A DNA stretch of 64,000 nucleotides. Origin: Micromonospora siamensis. GTDB lineage: Bacteria > Actinomycetota > Actinomycetes > Mycobacteriales > Micromonosporaceae. Each line of letters opens with the position of its first letter. Positions within the stretch are counted from its first letter, which is position 1. The notes beneath the pieces were generated by a model. It worked only from the letters and a program-made list of their open reading frames with translations. It was not told the origin of the DNA and made no database searches. Positions 54,017-64,000 of this stretch are shown here, piece after piece. The position numbers were made by a program, and so were the translations under genes. The stretch is from contig NZ_LT607751.1 of assembly GCF_900090305.1 (NCBI RefSeq), forward strand, positions 2,480,001 through 2,544,000, read 5' to 3'.

Positions 54017-55063
54017 ATGACAACGCAGCGCACCCGCTCGCTCGGGCGCCCGACCCTCGACGCGGTCGCCGCCCGCGCGGGCGTCGGGCGCGGCACGGTT
54101 TCCCGTGTGGTCAACGGCTCGCCGCAGGTCAGCCCGGAGGCCCGGGCCGCCGTGCAGCAGGCCATCAACGAGCTCGGGTACGTCCCGAACCGAGCCGCCC
54201 GGGCGCTGGTCACCCAGCGGACCGACTCGGTGGCGCTGGTGGTCTCCGAGTCCGGTGAGCGGGTCTTCACCGAGCCGTTCTTCGCCGGCATCGTCCGCGG
54301 TGTCAGCTCCGGGCTGCTGGAGACCCCGATGCAGCTCTGGCTGGCCATGGTGCAGTCGCCCATCGAGCGGGAACGCGTCGAGCACCACCTGACCAACCAG
54401 CACGTCGACGGGGTGCTGCTGCTGTCGCTGCACGACTCGGACCCGCTGCCCACCCTGCTGGAGGAGCGCGGGCTGCCCACCGTGCTCGGCGGCCGGCCGG
54501 CCCGGATGCTGCAACCGGGCGCCCAGCCGGCGTACTACGTCGACATGGACAACGTCGGCGGCGCCCGGCAGGCGGTGGAGCACCTCTTCGCCCGCGGCCG
54601 CCGACGGATCGCCACCATCGCCGGCCCGCAGGACATGGGTGCCGGCCTGGCCCGGCTCTCCGGCTACCAGGAGGCCGTGAAGGCCGCCGGCGCCTCGGTG
54701 GACCCGGACCTGATCGCGTACGGCGACTTCAGCGAGGGCAGCGGGACGGCCTGCATGCGCCGGCTGCTGGAGCTGCGGCCGGACCTGGACGCGGTCTTCG
54801 CCGCCTCCGACCTGATGGCCTTCGGTGCGCTGCGCACGCTGCGCGAGTTCGGCCGCCGGGTGCCCGAGGACGTGGCCGTGATCGGCTTCGACGACGCGCC
54901 CATCGCCCGGCAGGCCGAGCCGCCGCTGACCACCGTCTTCCAGCCGGTGGAGGAGATGGGCCGGCAGATGGCCCGGCTGCTGGTGGCCCGGATCCGCGGC
55001 GACGACCTGCCCGCCGAGCAGATCCTGCTGGACACCAAGCTCGTCCACCGCGCCTCCGCCTGA
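54017..55063 (+). CDS. cebR: LacI-family repressor (CebR type)
   Basis: 348 residues. The N-terminal helix-turn-helix is LDAVAARAGVGRGTVSRVVN and the hinge region is ELGYVPNRAARALVTQR. A periplasmic-binding-type effector domain (VALVVSESGERVFTEPFF onwards) follows. The position at the end of the ceb operon and the three operators make it the likely repressor, released by cellobiose. GGAGGAG precedes the ATG. No operator lies in front of cebR itself. Confidence 0.85.
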   Translation: MTTQRTRSLGRPTLDAVAARAGVGRGTVSRVVNGSPQVSPEARAAVQQAINELGYVPNRAARALVTQRTDSVALVVSESGERVFTEPFFAGIVRGVSSGLLETPMQLWLAMVQSPIERERVEHHLTNQHVDGVLLLSLHDSDPLPTLLEERGLPTVLGGRPARMLQPGAQPAYYVDMDNVGGARQAVEHLFARGRRRIATIAGPQDMGAGLARLSGYQEAVKAAGASVDPDLIAYGDFSEGSGTACMRRLLELRPDLDAVFAASDLMAFGALRTLREFGRRVPEDVAVIGFDDAPIARQAEPPLTTVFQPVEEMGRQMARLLVARIRGDDLPAEQILLDTKLVHRASA

Positions 55064-55088
55064 CCCGCCGCCGGGTCGCCGCGGCCGG

Positions 55089-56279
55089 TCAGGCGGGCGT
55101 ACGCAGGGTGCGCAGGCCCGCGTCCACCAGCGGGGCGACCATCTCGCCGATCCGGTCGAAGCCACCACCGAGGGTCTGCCCGAGGGTGTGCCGGTAGTGG
55201 ATCCCCTCGCAGATCACCGCCAGCTTGAAGCAGCCCAGCGCCACGTGCCAGTGCAGCGGGCCGACGTCGACGTCGCTGCGGCCGGCGTACCGGTCGATCA
55301 GCTCGGCGCCGGTGGGGAAGCCGGCGCGCGGGCCGATGCCGTCGGCCACCGGGTTCCCCTCGGCCAGGTCGCTGTCGCCCAGCACGCTCCAGTACGTCAG
55401 CAGCAGCCCCAGGTCGGCCAGGGGATCGCCCAACGTGGCCATCTCCCAGTCCAGCACCGCGCGTACCGCCACCGGGTCGACCGTGGCCATCAGGTTGTCC
55501 AGCCGGTAGTCGCCGTGCACGATCCGCCCGGTCACCGTGCCCTGCGGCACGCTGGCGGCGAGCGCGTCGCGCAGCTCGTCGATGCCGGCGAGGTCCCGAC
55601 TGCGGGAGCGGTCGAGCTGCCCGGCCCAGCGGCGTACCTGCCGTTCCAGGTAGCCGTCGGGGCGGCCGAAGTCGGCCAGCCCGACCGACGCCGGGTCGAC
55701 GGTGTGCAGCGCGGCCAGGGTGTCCATCATCGCCATCGCCAGGTCGCGGCGCTGCCCGTCGGTGAGCGGGTCGGTCTGCGCCCGGCTGCGCAGCACCTGC
55801 CCGTGCACCCGCTCCATCAGGTAGAACGGCGCCCCGATGACGTCGGGATCGGCGCAGAGCAGCAGTGCCCGCGGCACCGGCACGTCGGTCGGGGCCAGCG
55901 CGGAGATCACCCGGTGCTCGCGGGCCATGTCGTGCGCGGTGGCCAGCACGTGCCCCAGCGGCGGCCGGCGCAGCACCAGCTCCCGGTCGCTGGCGCGCAG
56001 CAGGTAGGTCAGGTTGGACTTGCCGCCGGCGATCAGGCTCGCGGTCAGCGGCCCCTCGGCCAGCTCGGGGTGGCGCCGCGCCAGGTAGCCGGCGAGCCGC
56101 TCCAGGTCGATCCCCTTGGGGGAGCCCTTCGCGGGCGGCAGGTCCGCCGGCTCCCCGTCCGGCGTCGCCCCGGTGGCGGCCCGGGGCGCGGGGGCGGGCC
56201 CGGCGGACGCCGGGTGGACGGGGGGCAGCGGGGTGGCCGGGTCACCCGGCCGGAACGCGTCGACGGCCGGATCGGTCAT
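55089..56279 (-). CDS. Phosphotransferase family protein (aminoglycoside phosphotransferase/kinase fold)
   Basis: 396 residues. A proline/alanine-rich N-terminus of about 55 residues precedes the kinase fold: LIAGGKSNLTYLLRASDREL as the nucleotide loop, catalytic GRIVHGDYRLDNLM and metal-binding AVLDWEMATLGDPLADL. The group is often linked to acyl-CoA dehydrogenases (ACAD10/11 type). The substrate is unknown. Confidence 0.85.
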   Translation of the reverse strand: MTDPAVDAFRPGDPATPLPPVHPASAGPAPAPRAATGATPDGEPADLPPAKGSPKGIDLERLAGYLARRHPELAEGPLTASLIAGGKSNLTYLLRASDRELVLRRPPLGHVLATAHDMAREHRVISALAPTDVPVPRALLLCADPDVIGAPFYLMERVHGQVLRSRAQTDPLTDGQRRDLAMAMMDTLAALHTVDPASVGLADFGRPDGYLERQVRRWAGQLDRSRSRDLAGIDELRDALAASVPQGTVTGRIVHGDYRLDNLMATVDPVAVRAVLDWEMATLGDPLADLGLLLTYWSVLGDSDLAEGNPVADGIGPRAGFPTGAELIDRYAGRSDVDVGPLHWHVALGCFKLAVICEGIHYRHTLGQTLGGGFDRIGEMVAPLVDAGLRTLRTPA

Positions 56280-56430
56280 CCGAATAGTTGATGGCAGCTC
56301 AGCTTTCTTGTCAAGGTCGGATTTTTCGCCCGGGACACCGCGCGGCAACAGGGGCGAAACGGACCGGGGGCAGGCTGGTGCCCAGCCTGCCGGCCGCGTT
56401 CGGGCCGGCCCGCCGAGCGGAGGGACGGAA

Positions 56431-57132
56431 ATGTTGCTGCGAGTTCGGGTGACCCTGCCGGACCGACCCGGCACCCTCGGCCAGGTGGCCCGGACCCTCG
56501 GCGTCTCCGGCGCCGACATCGTCCAGGTGGTCGTCCTGGAGCGCCTGGGTGGCCGGGCGGTGGACGACTTCACCGTGGTCTGGCCGGGCGCCGCACGGGT
56601 GGAGCGGCTGCTGGCCGGCCTGGCCGCCATCCCCGGGGTACGCGTCGACGGGGTGTGGCGGGCGATCGGCGCCCCGACCACGACCGGGCAGGACGCCGAG
56701 CTGCTGGCCCAGATCGCCGCGAACCCGACCGACGGGGTCGCCACGCTGGTCGACGCGGTTCCCGGGCTGCTCGCCGCCGACTGGGCGGTGGCCGCGGTCG
56801 TACCCCTGGACTGGGCCTCGCGCGACGGTGGCGGCACGGCGACCGTCGGGCAGGCCAGCTGGCGGGCGCCGCAGCCGCCCCGGCTGCCGGAGGTGACCCC
56901 GCTGCGGGCCCGGTCGCTGACCGCCGCGGACGGCACCCACTACGCGGTGGCCCCGTTCGGCCGGGCCGGGCTGGTGCTGGTGGTGGCCCGCGAGCACACC
57001 GAGCCGCTGACCGCCGCCGCGTTCCACTCCACCGAGGTGGACCGGCTCGCCCAGCTGGTCCGGGCCGGCGCGGTGATCCTCGGCGACCGGCTGGACCTGG
57101 TGGGCACCCCACCGGTGACCACCGTCACCTGA
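56431..57132 (+). CDS. ACT-domain amino-acid-binding protein
   Basis: 233 residues. The N-terminal ACT domain starts MLLRVRVTLPDRPGTLGQV and GVSGADIVQVVVLE. The rest is a GAF-like region (YAVAPFGRAGLVLVVAREH). No catalytic motif is seen. ACT domains bind amino acids. The GNAT-fused ACT gene follows 80 bp downstream, and the pair probably senses amino acids. GGAGGGA precedes the ATG. Confidence 0.78.
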   Translation: MLLRVRVTLPDRPGTLGQVARTLGVSGADIVQVVVLERLGGRAVDDFTVVWPGAARVERLLAGLAAIPGVRVDGVWRAIGAPTTTGQDAELLAQIAANPTDGVATLVDAVPGLLAADWAVAAVVPLDWASRDGGGTATVGQASWRAPQPPRLPEVTPLRARSLTAADGTHYAVAPFGRAGLVLVVAREHTEPLTAAAFHSTEVDRLAQLVRAGAVILGDRLDLVGTPPVTTVT

Positions 57133-57212
57133 CCCGTCCCGGCACGTCACCCGGGGGCAACGGCCCCGCAACAGGCGGCCGGCACGGTGGGAGGCGGCGA
57201 AGGGAGCGAACC

Positions 57213-58286
57213 ATGGCGCTGTGGCGGATCCGGGCCACCGTGGACGACCGACCGGGTTACCTGTCGGTCCTCACGGCGAGCCTGGCGTTGCGAGGGGTCA
57301 ACATCCTCACCGTGCAGGTGCACACCACCGAGGCCGGCGCGGTCGACGACTTCCTCGTCGACGCGCCGGACGCGCTCGACGAGGCCGACCTGGTGGCCGC
57401 GATCGCGCGGGGCCGGGGGCGGGACTGCTGGGTGGCGCGCAGCGAGGCGCGCGGCCTGGTCGACCAGCCGACCCGGGTGCTCGGACTGGCCACCCGGCTG
57501 GTCCACGACCCGGACGCCACCGGGGCGGCGCTGCAGGCGCTGCTCGGCGCGGACGAGGTGAGCTGGCGGCCGGACCCGGCCGGCCCGGCAGGCGGGGTCG
57601 GTGGGCAGACCATGCGGCTGGCCGACCCGGTCGGCGGGTCGTACGTGCTCGGGCGGCGGGAGCCCAGCTTCACCCCGGCCGAGTACGCCCGGGCGCAGGC
57701 GCTGGTGGAGCTCTCCGCAGCGGTGGCCCGCCGCGACGCCGACCGGGTGACCCTGGTGCTGCCCGACGGGACCGAGGTGGTGGTCCGCCCGGCGACGGCG
57801 GAGGATCTGCCGGCCGTGGTGGAGCTGCACGAGCGGTGCTCGCCGCGGAGCCGGCAACGGCGCTACCTGGGCGGCGCGGGGTCGCCGTCGCCGGCCCGAC
57901 TGCGCCGGCTGCTCGACCCGGCGCGGGGCTTGACCCTGCTCGCCACGGCCGGCTCCGGTGGGGCGACGGAGCCGGTCGTGGCGATGGCCAACCTGCTCGG
58001 CGAGGGCGACGAGGCGGAGGCCGCCCTGCTGGTCCGCGACGACTGGCAGCGCCGGGGGCTCGGCTCGGCGCTGCTGCGTCGGCTGCTCGGGCACGCCGAC
58101 CGGGCCGGCACCGCAGCGGTCCTGTTGCACGTGCAGGCCGAGAACGAGCCGATGCTGCGTACCGTACGCCGGTTGGGGCGGCGCGTCCCGATCGAGCGGG
58201 ACGGGCCGCTGCTCAGCGTGACGGTGCCGCTGGCCGCGCGGCCCGGCCTGCCGAGGCAGGCGGACGCGATCACGCGTACCGACTGA
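57213..58286 (+). CDS. ACT-GNAT fusion, probable amino-acid-regulated protein acetyltransferase
   Basis: 357 residues. Residues 1-70 are an ACT domain (MALWRIRATVDDRPGYLSVL). A middle domain of about 110 residues follows (YARAQALVELSAAVARRDAD). The GNAT domain starts at about residue 190, with VRPATAEDLPAVVELHE, AALLVRDDWQRRGLGSALLR and VQAENEPMLRTVRRLG. In Micromonospora aurantiaca an ACT-GNAT enzyme acetylates acetyl-CoA synthetase and is controlled by amino acids. This gene has the same architecture, so an orthologous role is likely. Confidence 0.82.
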   Translation: MALWRIRATVDDRPGYLSVLTASLALRGVNILTVQVHTTEAGAVDDFLVDAPDALDEADLVAAIARGRGRDCWVARSEARGLVDQPTRVLGLATRLVHDPDATGAALQALLGADEVSWRPDPAGPAGGVGGQTMRLADPVGGSYVLGRREPSFTPAEYARAQALVELSAAVARRDADRVTLVLPDGTEVVVRPATAEDLPAVVELHERCSPRSRQRRYLGGAGSPSPARLRRLLDPARGLTLLATAGSGGATEPVVAMANLLGEGDEAEAALLVRDDWQRRGLGSALLRRLLGHADRAGTAAVLLHVQAENEPMLRTVRRLGRRVPIERDGPLLSVTVPLAARPGLPRQADAITRTD

Positions 58287-58394
58287 GACCACGTCGACCG
58301 GTGCGCCTCGGCGCCCGGCGACCCCACCGGCGCCGGTGACAACGAGGTCACCGGGCGTCGGCAGGCCGAACTCCGGTGCGGAGGACGGTGCGAC

Positions 58395-58421
58395 GGCAGG
58401 GCCCCGGTGCGGGGCCCTGCC
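58395..58421. terminator. Bidirectional terminator
   Basis: A perfect 11-bp stem (58395-58405 with 58411-58421) with a 5-nt GGTGC loop, between the ACT-GNAT stop and the convergent VOC gene. Confidence 0.72.
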
Positions 58422-58467
58422 CATGTCCGGGGTCGGCCGGGCCGGTGGCGGAACCGACCGGGTCGGG

Positions 58468-58872
58468 TCAGCCGAAGAAGAAGCCGGCCCGGCGGTCGCC
58501 CGACACGCAGAACCGGTTGCCCTCGGTGTCGGCCAGCACGACGTACGGCTGCTGCCCCGGCTCCGGGCGCGCCGGATAGTGCGGCCAGTCGACGCGGGCG
58601 GCGCCCAGCCCGACGAGCCGCTGCACCTCGTCGTCCAGGTCGGTCTCGCCGGCGTTCAGGTCGAGGTGGATCCGGGGAAACTCCTCCACCCGGCTGTCGC
58701 TGACGTCCAGCGCGACCGGCACGCCGGCACCGCCGGGCGGCGGTTGCAGGACGACCCACTCGTCGCCGGGGTAGCGGGGACGGCGGCGGACGTAGTTCAG
58801 GGCGGCGGCCCAGAACTCCGCGGCGCGCTGGTCGTCCCGGACCCCCAGGGAGATCTGCTCGATCATCGACAT
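58468..58872 (-). CDS. VOC (glyoxalase/bleomycin-resistance) family protein
   Basis: 134 residues with the paired beta-alpha-beta-beta-beta units of the VOC superfamily: MIEQISLGVRDDQRAAEFWA, WVVLQPP, RIHLDLNAGETDLDDEVQRL and YVVLADTEGNRFCV. It is related to the glyoxalase-like DUF group. The metal and substrate are unknown. TAGTCT lies 6 nt before the ATG. Confidence 0.88.
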   Translation of the reverse strand: MSMIEQISLGVRDDQRAAEFWAAALNYVRRRPRYPGDEWVVLQPPPGGAGVPVALDVSDSRVEEFPRIHLDLNAGETDLDDEVQRLVGLGAARVDWPHYPARPEPGQQPYVVLADTEGNRFCVSGDRRAGFFFG

Positions 58873-58878
58873 CGGTCG

Positions 58879-58884
58879 AGACTA
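58879..58884 (-). promoter_or_regulatory. -10 box of the VOC gene (leaderless)
   Basis: TAGTCT on the minus strand, 6 nt before the ATG at 58872. Confidence 0.45.
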
Positions 58885-58897
58885 GCCGGCGACAGAT

Positions 58898-58952
58898 GTT
58901 AAGAAGGGGCCCCTGCTATGCAGAATGCGTTAACAGGGGGCCCTTCCTTGCA
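58898..58952 (-). repeat. REP-like hairpin repeat (GTTAA..GGGGCCC type)
   Basis: GTTAAGAAGGGGCCCCTG and GTTAACAGGGGGCCCTTCC occur 31 bp apart. The 13-nt arms 58903-58915 and 58934-58946 can pair with one mismatch. It lies directly after the aldehyde dehydrogenase stop and before the VOC gene promoter, so it probably ends the upstream transcript. GTTAAGAAGGGGCCCC repeats are, to my memory, abundant in Micromonospora genomes. Confidence 0.6.
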
Positions 58953-58953
58953 C

Positions 58954-60519
58954 TCAGGTGGTGGGGTAGCTGCTGTAGTCGGGGAAGTTGCCGTAGAGCC
59001 GGCCGTCGCCGCCCACGGTGACCGCCTGCACCAGCAGGTCGCCGCCGACGAAGGCGCCCTTCCACGACGCGCCCCGGCCGCCGAACGGCTCCGCCCGGTC
59101 GCCCCGGGAGCGTGGCTTGTTGATGCCCACCTTGAACGCCTGCAGGTCGACGGCCAGCTTGCCGGCGAGTTCCTCGTCGTCGCAGGCGAGCGAGGCGACC
59201 AGCGCGCCGTTGGAGGCGTTCATGGCGGCCAGCAGCTCGTCGGTGGTGTCGACCACGACGATGGTGTCGACCGGGCCGAACGGCTCGGCGTGCATCAGCC
59301 GGGAGCGCCCGGGCGGGGCGAGCAGCACGGCCGGGGCCACGTACGCCGAGGTGTCCTGGCCGTCGAGGAAGGGCGCGCCGTCGAGCTTGCCGCGGTGCAG
59401 CGGGACGGCGCCGCCGCGTACCGCCTCGTCGACCTTGCGGCGCAGCTCGTCGGCCTTGGCGGCGCTGATCAGCGGGCCGAAGTCCAGCTCGGGCAGCGGG
59501 TCGCCGGCCGACCAGTCGTCGCCGACGGCGAGCGGGTGTCCGAACCGGACGGAGCGGACGACCGGCAGGTACATGTCGAGGAACTCGTCGACCAGGTCGC
59601 GCTGGATCACGAACCGGGGGTACGCGGTGCAGCGCTGCTTGCCGTACTCGAAGCCCTTCTTCAGGTGCTTCGCCAGCATGTCCCACTGGGAGAAGTTCCA
59701 GACGCCCCAGGCGTTCAGGCCCTCCTGCTCGATGAAGTGCCGCTTGTCGGTGTCGAGCAGCGCGGCGGCCACCTTGCCGCCGTTGGAGCGCCCGCCGACG
59801 AACGCGACCGCACCGATCTCCGGGGCCCGGACCAGCACCTCGGAGAGTTCCTCGCCGCCGCCGGAGAGCAGGGTGGCGGGCAGGCCGGCGCGGCGCATCA
59901 GCGCGTGGGCGACGGTGAGGCAGACCGCGCCGCCCTGGGACGGGGTCTTGGCGATGACGGCGTTGCCGGCGAGCAGCTGCACCAGCTCGGCGTGGACCAG
60001 GACGCTCATCGGGTAGTTCCAGGAGGCGATGTTGCTGACCGGGCCGGGCAGCGGCTCGCGCCCGTCGGCGAGCATCCGGTCGATCTCGTCGACGTACCAG
60101 CGGACGCCGTCCAGGGCGCGGTCCACGTCGGCGCAGGCGAGCCGCCACGGCTTGCCGATCTCCCAGACCAGCAGCAGGGCGAGCAGGTCACGGTGGGCGG
60201 TGAGCGCGTCGAGGGCGTCGACCACCCGGGCCTTGCGCTCGGCGAGGGCGGTGGCGGCCCAGTCGCGGTGCGCGGCGGCGGCGTGCGCCACCGCGGCGCG
60301 GGCGGTCCCGGCGTCCACCCGGGGCAGGTTGACCAGGACGGTGTTGTCGATCGGCGTCCGGACCGGGCTGGGCGTGCCGACCGGCTGCCACTGCCCGGAG
60401 AGCAGGTTGTGCAGGGTGGGTACGCCGTCGACCTCGGCCCCGAAGGCCTCCGGGGTGGCGGCCACCGCGCGGGCGAGGGTGTCGGACCAGGCGGTGCCGT
60501 CGGCGAGTCGTAGGGCCAT
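58954..60519 (-). CDS. Aldehyde dehydrogenase family protein (PaaN-like)
   Basis: 521 residues. The catalytic cysteine is in YGKQRCTAYPR, the general base in FIEQEGLNAWG, and the NAD-binding asparagine in IASWNYPMSV. Length and motifs fit the PaaN-type group linked to phenylacetate breakdown, but no other paa gene is in the window, so the substrate is uncertain. GAGGAG lies 6 nt before the ATG. Confidence 0.85.
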   Translation of the reverse strand: MALRLADGTAWSDTLARAVAATPEAFGAEVDGVPTLHNLLSGQWQPVGTPSPVRTPIDNTVLVNLPRVDAGTARAAVAHAAAAHRDWAATALAERKARVVDALDALTAHRDLLALLLVWEIGKPWRLACADVDRALDGVRWYVDEIDRMLADGREPLPGPVSNIASWNYPMSVLVHAELVQLLAGNAVIAKTPSQGGAVCLTVAHALMRRAGLPATLLSGGGEELSEVLVRAPEIGAVAFVGGRSNGGKVAAALLDTDKRHFIEQEGLNAWGVWNFSQWDMLAKHLKKGFEYGKQRCTAYPRFVIQRDLVDEFLDMYLPVVRSVRFGHPLAVGDDWSAGDPLPELDFGPLISAAKADELRRKVDEAVRGGAVPLHRGKLDGAPFLDGQDTSAYVAPAVLLAPPGRSRLMHAEPFGPVDTIVVVDTTDELLAAMNASNGALVASLACDDEELAGKLAVDLQAFKVGINKPRSRGDRAEPFGGRGASWKGAFVGGDLLVQAVTVGGDGRLYGNFPDYSSYPTT

Positions 60520-60835
60520 CGCGATCTCCTCAGGGTCGACCGGGGGAGCGGCGGCGTCGATGGCACCGCTGGTGTCGCGTACTGTCCCGCGCGGCCGTTC
60601 GGGGCGGCAACCGTACGCTCGTATCCCAGGACGCCGGGTCCACGTTCACGTTCCGTCCGGCGGCGATCCGTGGTCGACGCCACGGTCCTGAGCAGGCAAT
60701 ACCGGAGCCCTTCATCGACAGATGACGATGATGTGATCCAGTGCTCAGTCGGTTACCGGTCGGTAGGAGTCCGTACGGCGACGACCGGCCGCCGGACGAA
60801 AGGTCCGACGGCCGGTCGCGGGTGCTGGCCCGAGG
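60520..60835. other. 316-bp gene-free region before the aldehyde dehydrogenase
   Basis: It holds the terminator of the LPLTG gene (60782-60818) and presumably the aldehyde dehydrogenase promoter. I saw no clear -35/-10 pair and no coding frame. Confidence 0.5.
60782..60818 (-). terminator. Terminator of the LPLTG gene
   Basis: A 15-bp stem with one mismatch (60782-60796 with 60804-60818) and a CGAAAGG loop, starting 17 bp after the stop of the minus-strand gene. Confidence 0.8.
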
Positions 60836-61648
60836 TCAGCTGGTGAAGGTGATCTTGTCCCGACGGCGGCGCAGCACCATCAGCGCCACGCCACCGCCGA
60901 TCAGGGCGAGGCCGGTCAGCGCGGTGCTGGTGGCCGCGACGCCGGTCAGCGGCAGGCCGCCGCCGGTCTCGGTCCCGCCGCCACCGCCGCCCATCGAGGT
61001 TCCCGGCGACACCGGGGTGTCCGACGAGCCGGTCGATCCGCCCGGGGCCGTGGACTCCGACGGCATCGGCGACTCCGACTCCGTCGAGGAAGGCGACTGC
61101 GACTCCGACGGGACCGGCGACGGCGACTCGGTCGACGAGGCCGCGCACGGCTGGAGCCAGAACACCTTGTGCTTGGCGTCGGAGGACTTGCCGTCGACCA
61201 GGTCGACGTCGAGCTTGATGTGGTAGCCCTGCTTCGGGTGCGCGGTGGCGGCGCTGAGGTCCAGGTCGCTCGCGGAGAGCTTGATGACCTCGTCGTGGTC
61301 GTTCTCCGCGCCCGAGGCGGCGTCGGTGCTGATGACGTAGCTCTTCGTCGACCAGACCTCGATGGCCCTGCCCGAGGGGGGCTGCGCCGAGAGGGTGATG
61401 TCGGCCTTCTGACCGGCGTCGAAGTTGAAGAACTCGAGCTCGAACTCGCAGGTGACGTGGGGCTGGTTGTCGACCTTGTCCTCGAACTCGCGACCGTCGA
61501 TCTTCACCGTGCCGTTGTCGCCCGGCGGGTTGTGCCCACCCGGGCCGGCGAGGGGGGCGGTCGCCCACGCCGGAGCGGCGAAGGCGAGGGAGGCAGTGGC
61601 GGCGGCTGCAGTCAGGGCCGCGCGCGCCACGTGCCGACGCTGTGGCAT
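60836..61648 (-). CDS. Sortase-anchored surface protein (LPLTG)
   Basis: 270 residues. A signal peptide (ALTAAAATASLAFAAPAWA) is followed by a beta-rich domain of about 140 residues with two cysteines (VTCEFELEF, WLQPCAAS), and a Ser/Pro/Glu-rich stalk. The sorting signal LPLTG at 232-236 is followed by a membrane helix and RRRR. It should be linked to the wall by a class-E/F-type sortase. The binding partner is unknown. It is divergent from the cellulase. GGAGG precedes the ATG. Confidence 0.88.
   Translation of the reverse strand: MPQRRHVARAALTAAAATASLAFAAPAWATAPLAGPGGHNPPGDNGTVKIDGREFEDKVDNQPHVTCEFELEFFNFDAGQKADITLSAQPPSGRAIEVWSTKSYVISTDAASGAENDHDEVIKLSASDLDLSAATAHPKQGYHIKLDVDLVDGKSSDAKHKVFWLQPCAASSTESPSPVPSESQSPSSTESESPMPSESTAPGGSTGSSDTPVSPGTSMGGGGGGTETGGGLPLTGVAATSTALTGLALIGGGVALMVLRRRRDKITFTS

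Positions 61649-64000
<2,352 letters not shown>

Noticed and set aside
60520..60835. Search for a riboswitch or small RNA in the gap before the aldehyde dehydrogenase
   Set aside because: Only the LPLTG terminator is convincingly structured; no known riboswitch core could be recognised.

Overview
The window is a 64 kb piece of a very GC-rich actinobacterial chromosome. Evidence for this includes frequent GTG starts, ATGA/GTGA gene overlaps, many genes with a TANNNT box 6-7 nt before the start codon, a coproporphyrin-type heme cluster (hemE-hemG-hemQ), actinobacterial hallmark families (DUF3000, SigE-type sigma factors, pyrimidine reductase) and CebR/CelR-type operators. Together with the style of the intergenic repeats this suggests Micromonospora or a close relative (inference). 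I saw no rRNA, tRNA, CRISPR array, prophage or intact insertion sequence.

Layout. 1-3.4 kb: fatty-acid beta-oxidation pair (FadB-type, cut by the window edge, and thiolase) and ribonuclease D. 3.6-6.0 kb: a membrane-anchored trypsin-like protease and a proline-rich coiled-coil membrane protein with a 51-bp tandem repeat. 6.0-10.0 kb: DUF3000 protein and the heme genes hemE, hemG, hemQ. 10.0-16.3 kb: secreted PGRP-type amidase, ElaA-like acetyltransferase, DUF402 protein, small zinc-ribbon and CBM48 proteins, MsrB, stand-alone LigD polymerase and an unknown small protein. 16.5-24.1 kb: four-gene ABC operon (two large FtsX-type permeases, two ATPases), followed by a MITE-like inverted-repeat element and an 18-bp tandem repeat. 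24.5-31.4 kb: mostly single genes, including two GNATs, a secreted alpha/beta hydrolase, an ATP-dependent DNA ligase and an AlkA-like glycosylase. 31.7-34.0 kb: lipoprotein plus a sigma/anti-sigma pair. 34.1-41.4 kb (minus strand): a DNA-end-processing cluster in the order HerA-like ATPase, SbcD (Mre11), SbcC (Rad50), NurA-like nuclease, spermidine-synthase-like protein. 41.6-43.1 kb: a second sigma factor with a membrane partner. 43.5-48.9 kb: M4 metalloprotease, membrane/hydrolase fusion, pyrimidine reductase with a newly seen 39-residue cysteine-rich gene, and a pRiA4b ORF-3 family protein. 49.0-55.1 kb: cellobiose-type operon (binding protein, two permeases, GH1 beta-glucosidase, LacI regulator). 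55.1-60.5 kb: phosphotransferase, ACT protein, ACT-GNAT fusion, VOC protein, PaaN-like aldehyde dehydrogenase. 60.8-64.0 kb: LPLTG surface protein and a GH9 cellulase that runs off the right edge.

How the genes work together. Three copies of a 14-bp palindrome (TGGGAGCGCTCCCA type) sit before the sugar ABC operon (two copies) and before the GH9 cellulase (one copy). This links extracellular cellulose cutting, cellobiose uptake and intracellular hydrolysis under the LacI protein encoded here. The HerA-SbcD-SbcC-NurA order matches the archaeal HerA-Mre11-Rad50-NurA end-resection operon. In this copy the ATPase ends in an SSB-like tail (DDDIPF), and a duplicated 59-bp repeat creates two 20-codon mini-ORFs coupled in series between sbcC and the NurA-like gene. 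These two points are the most unusual features of the window.
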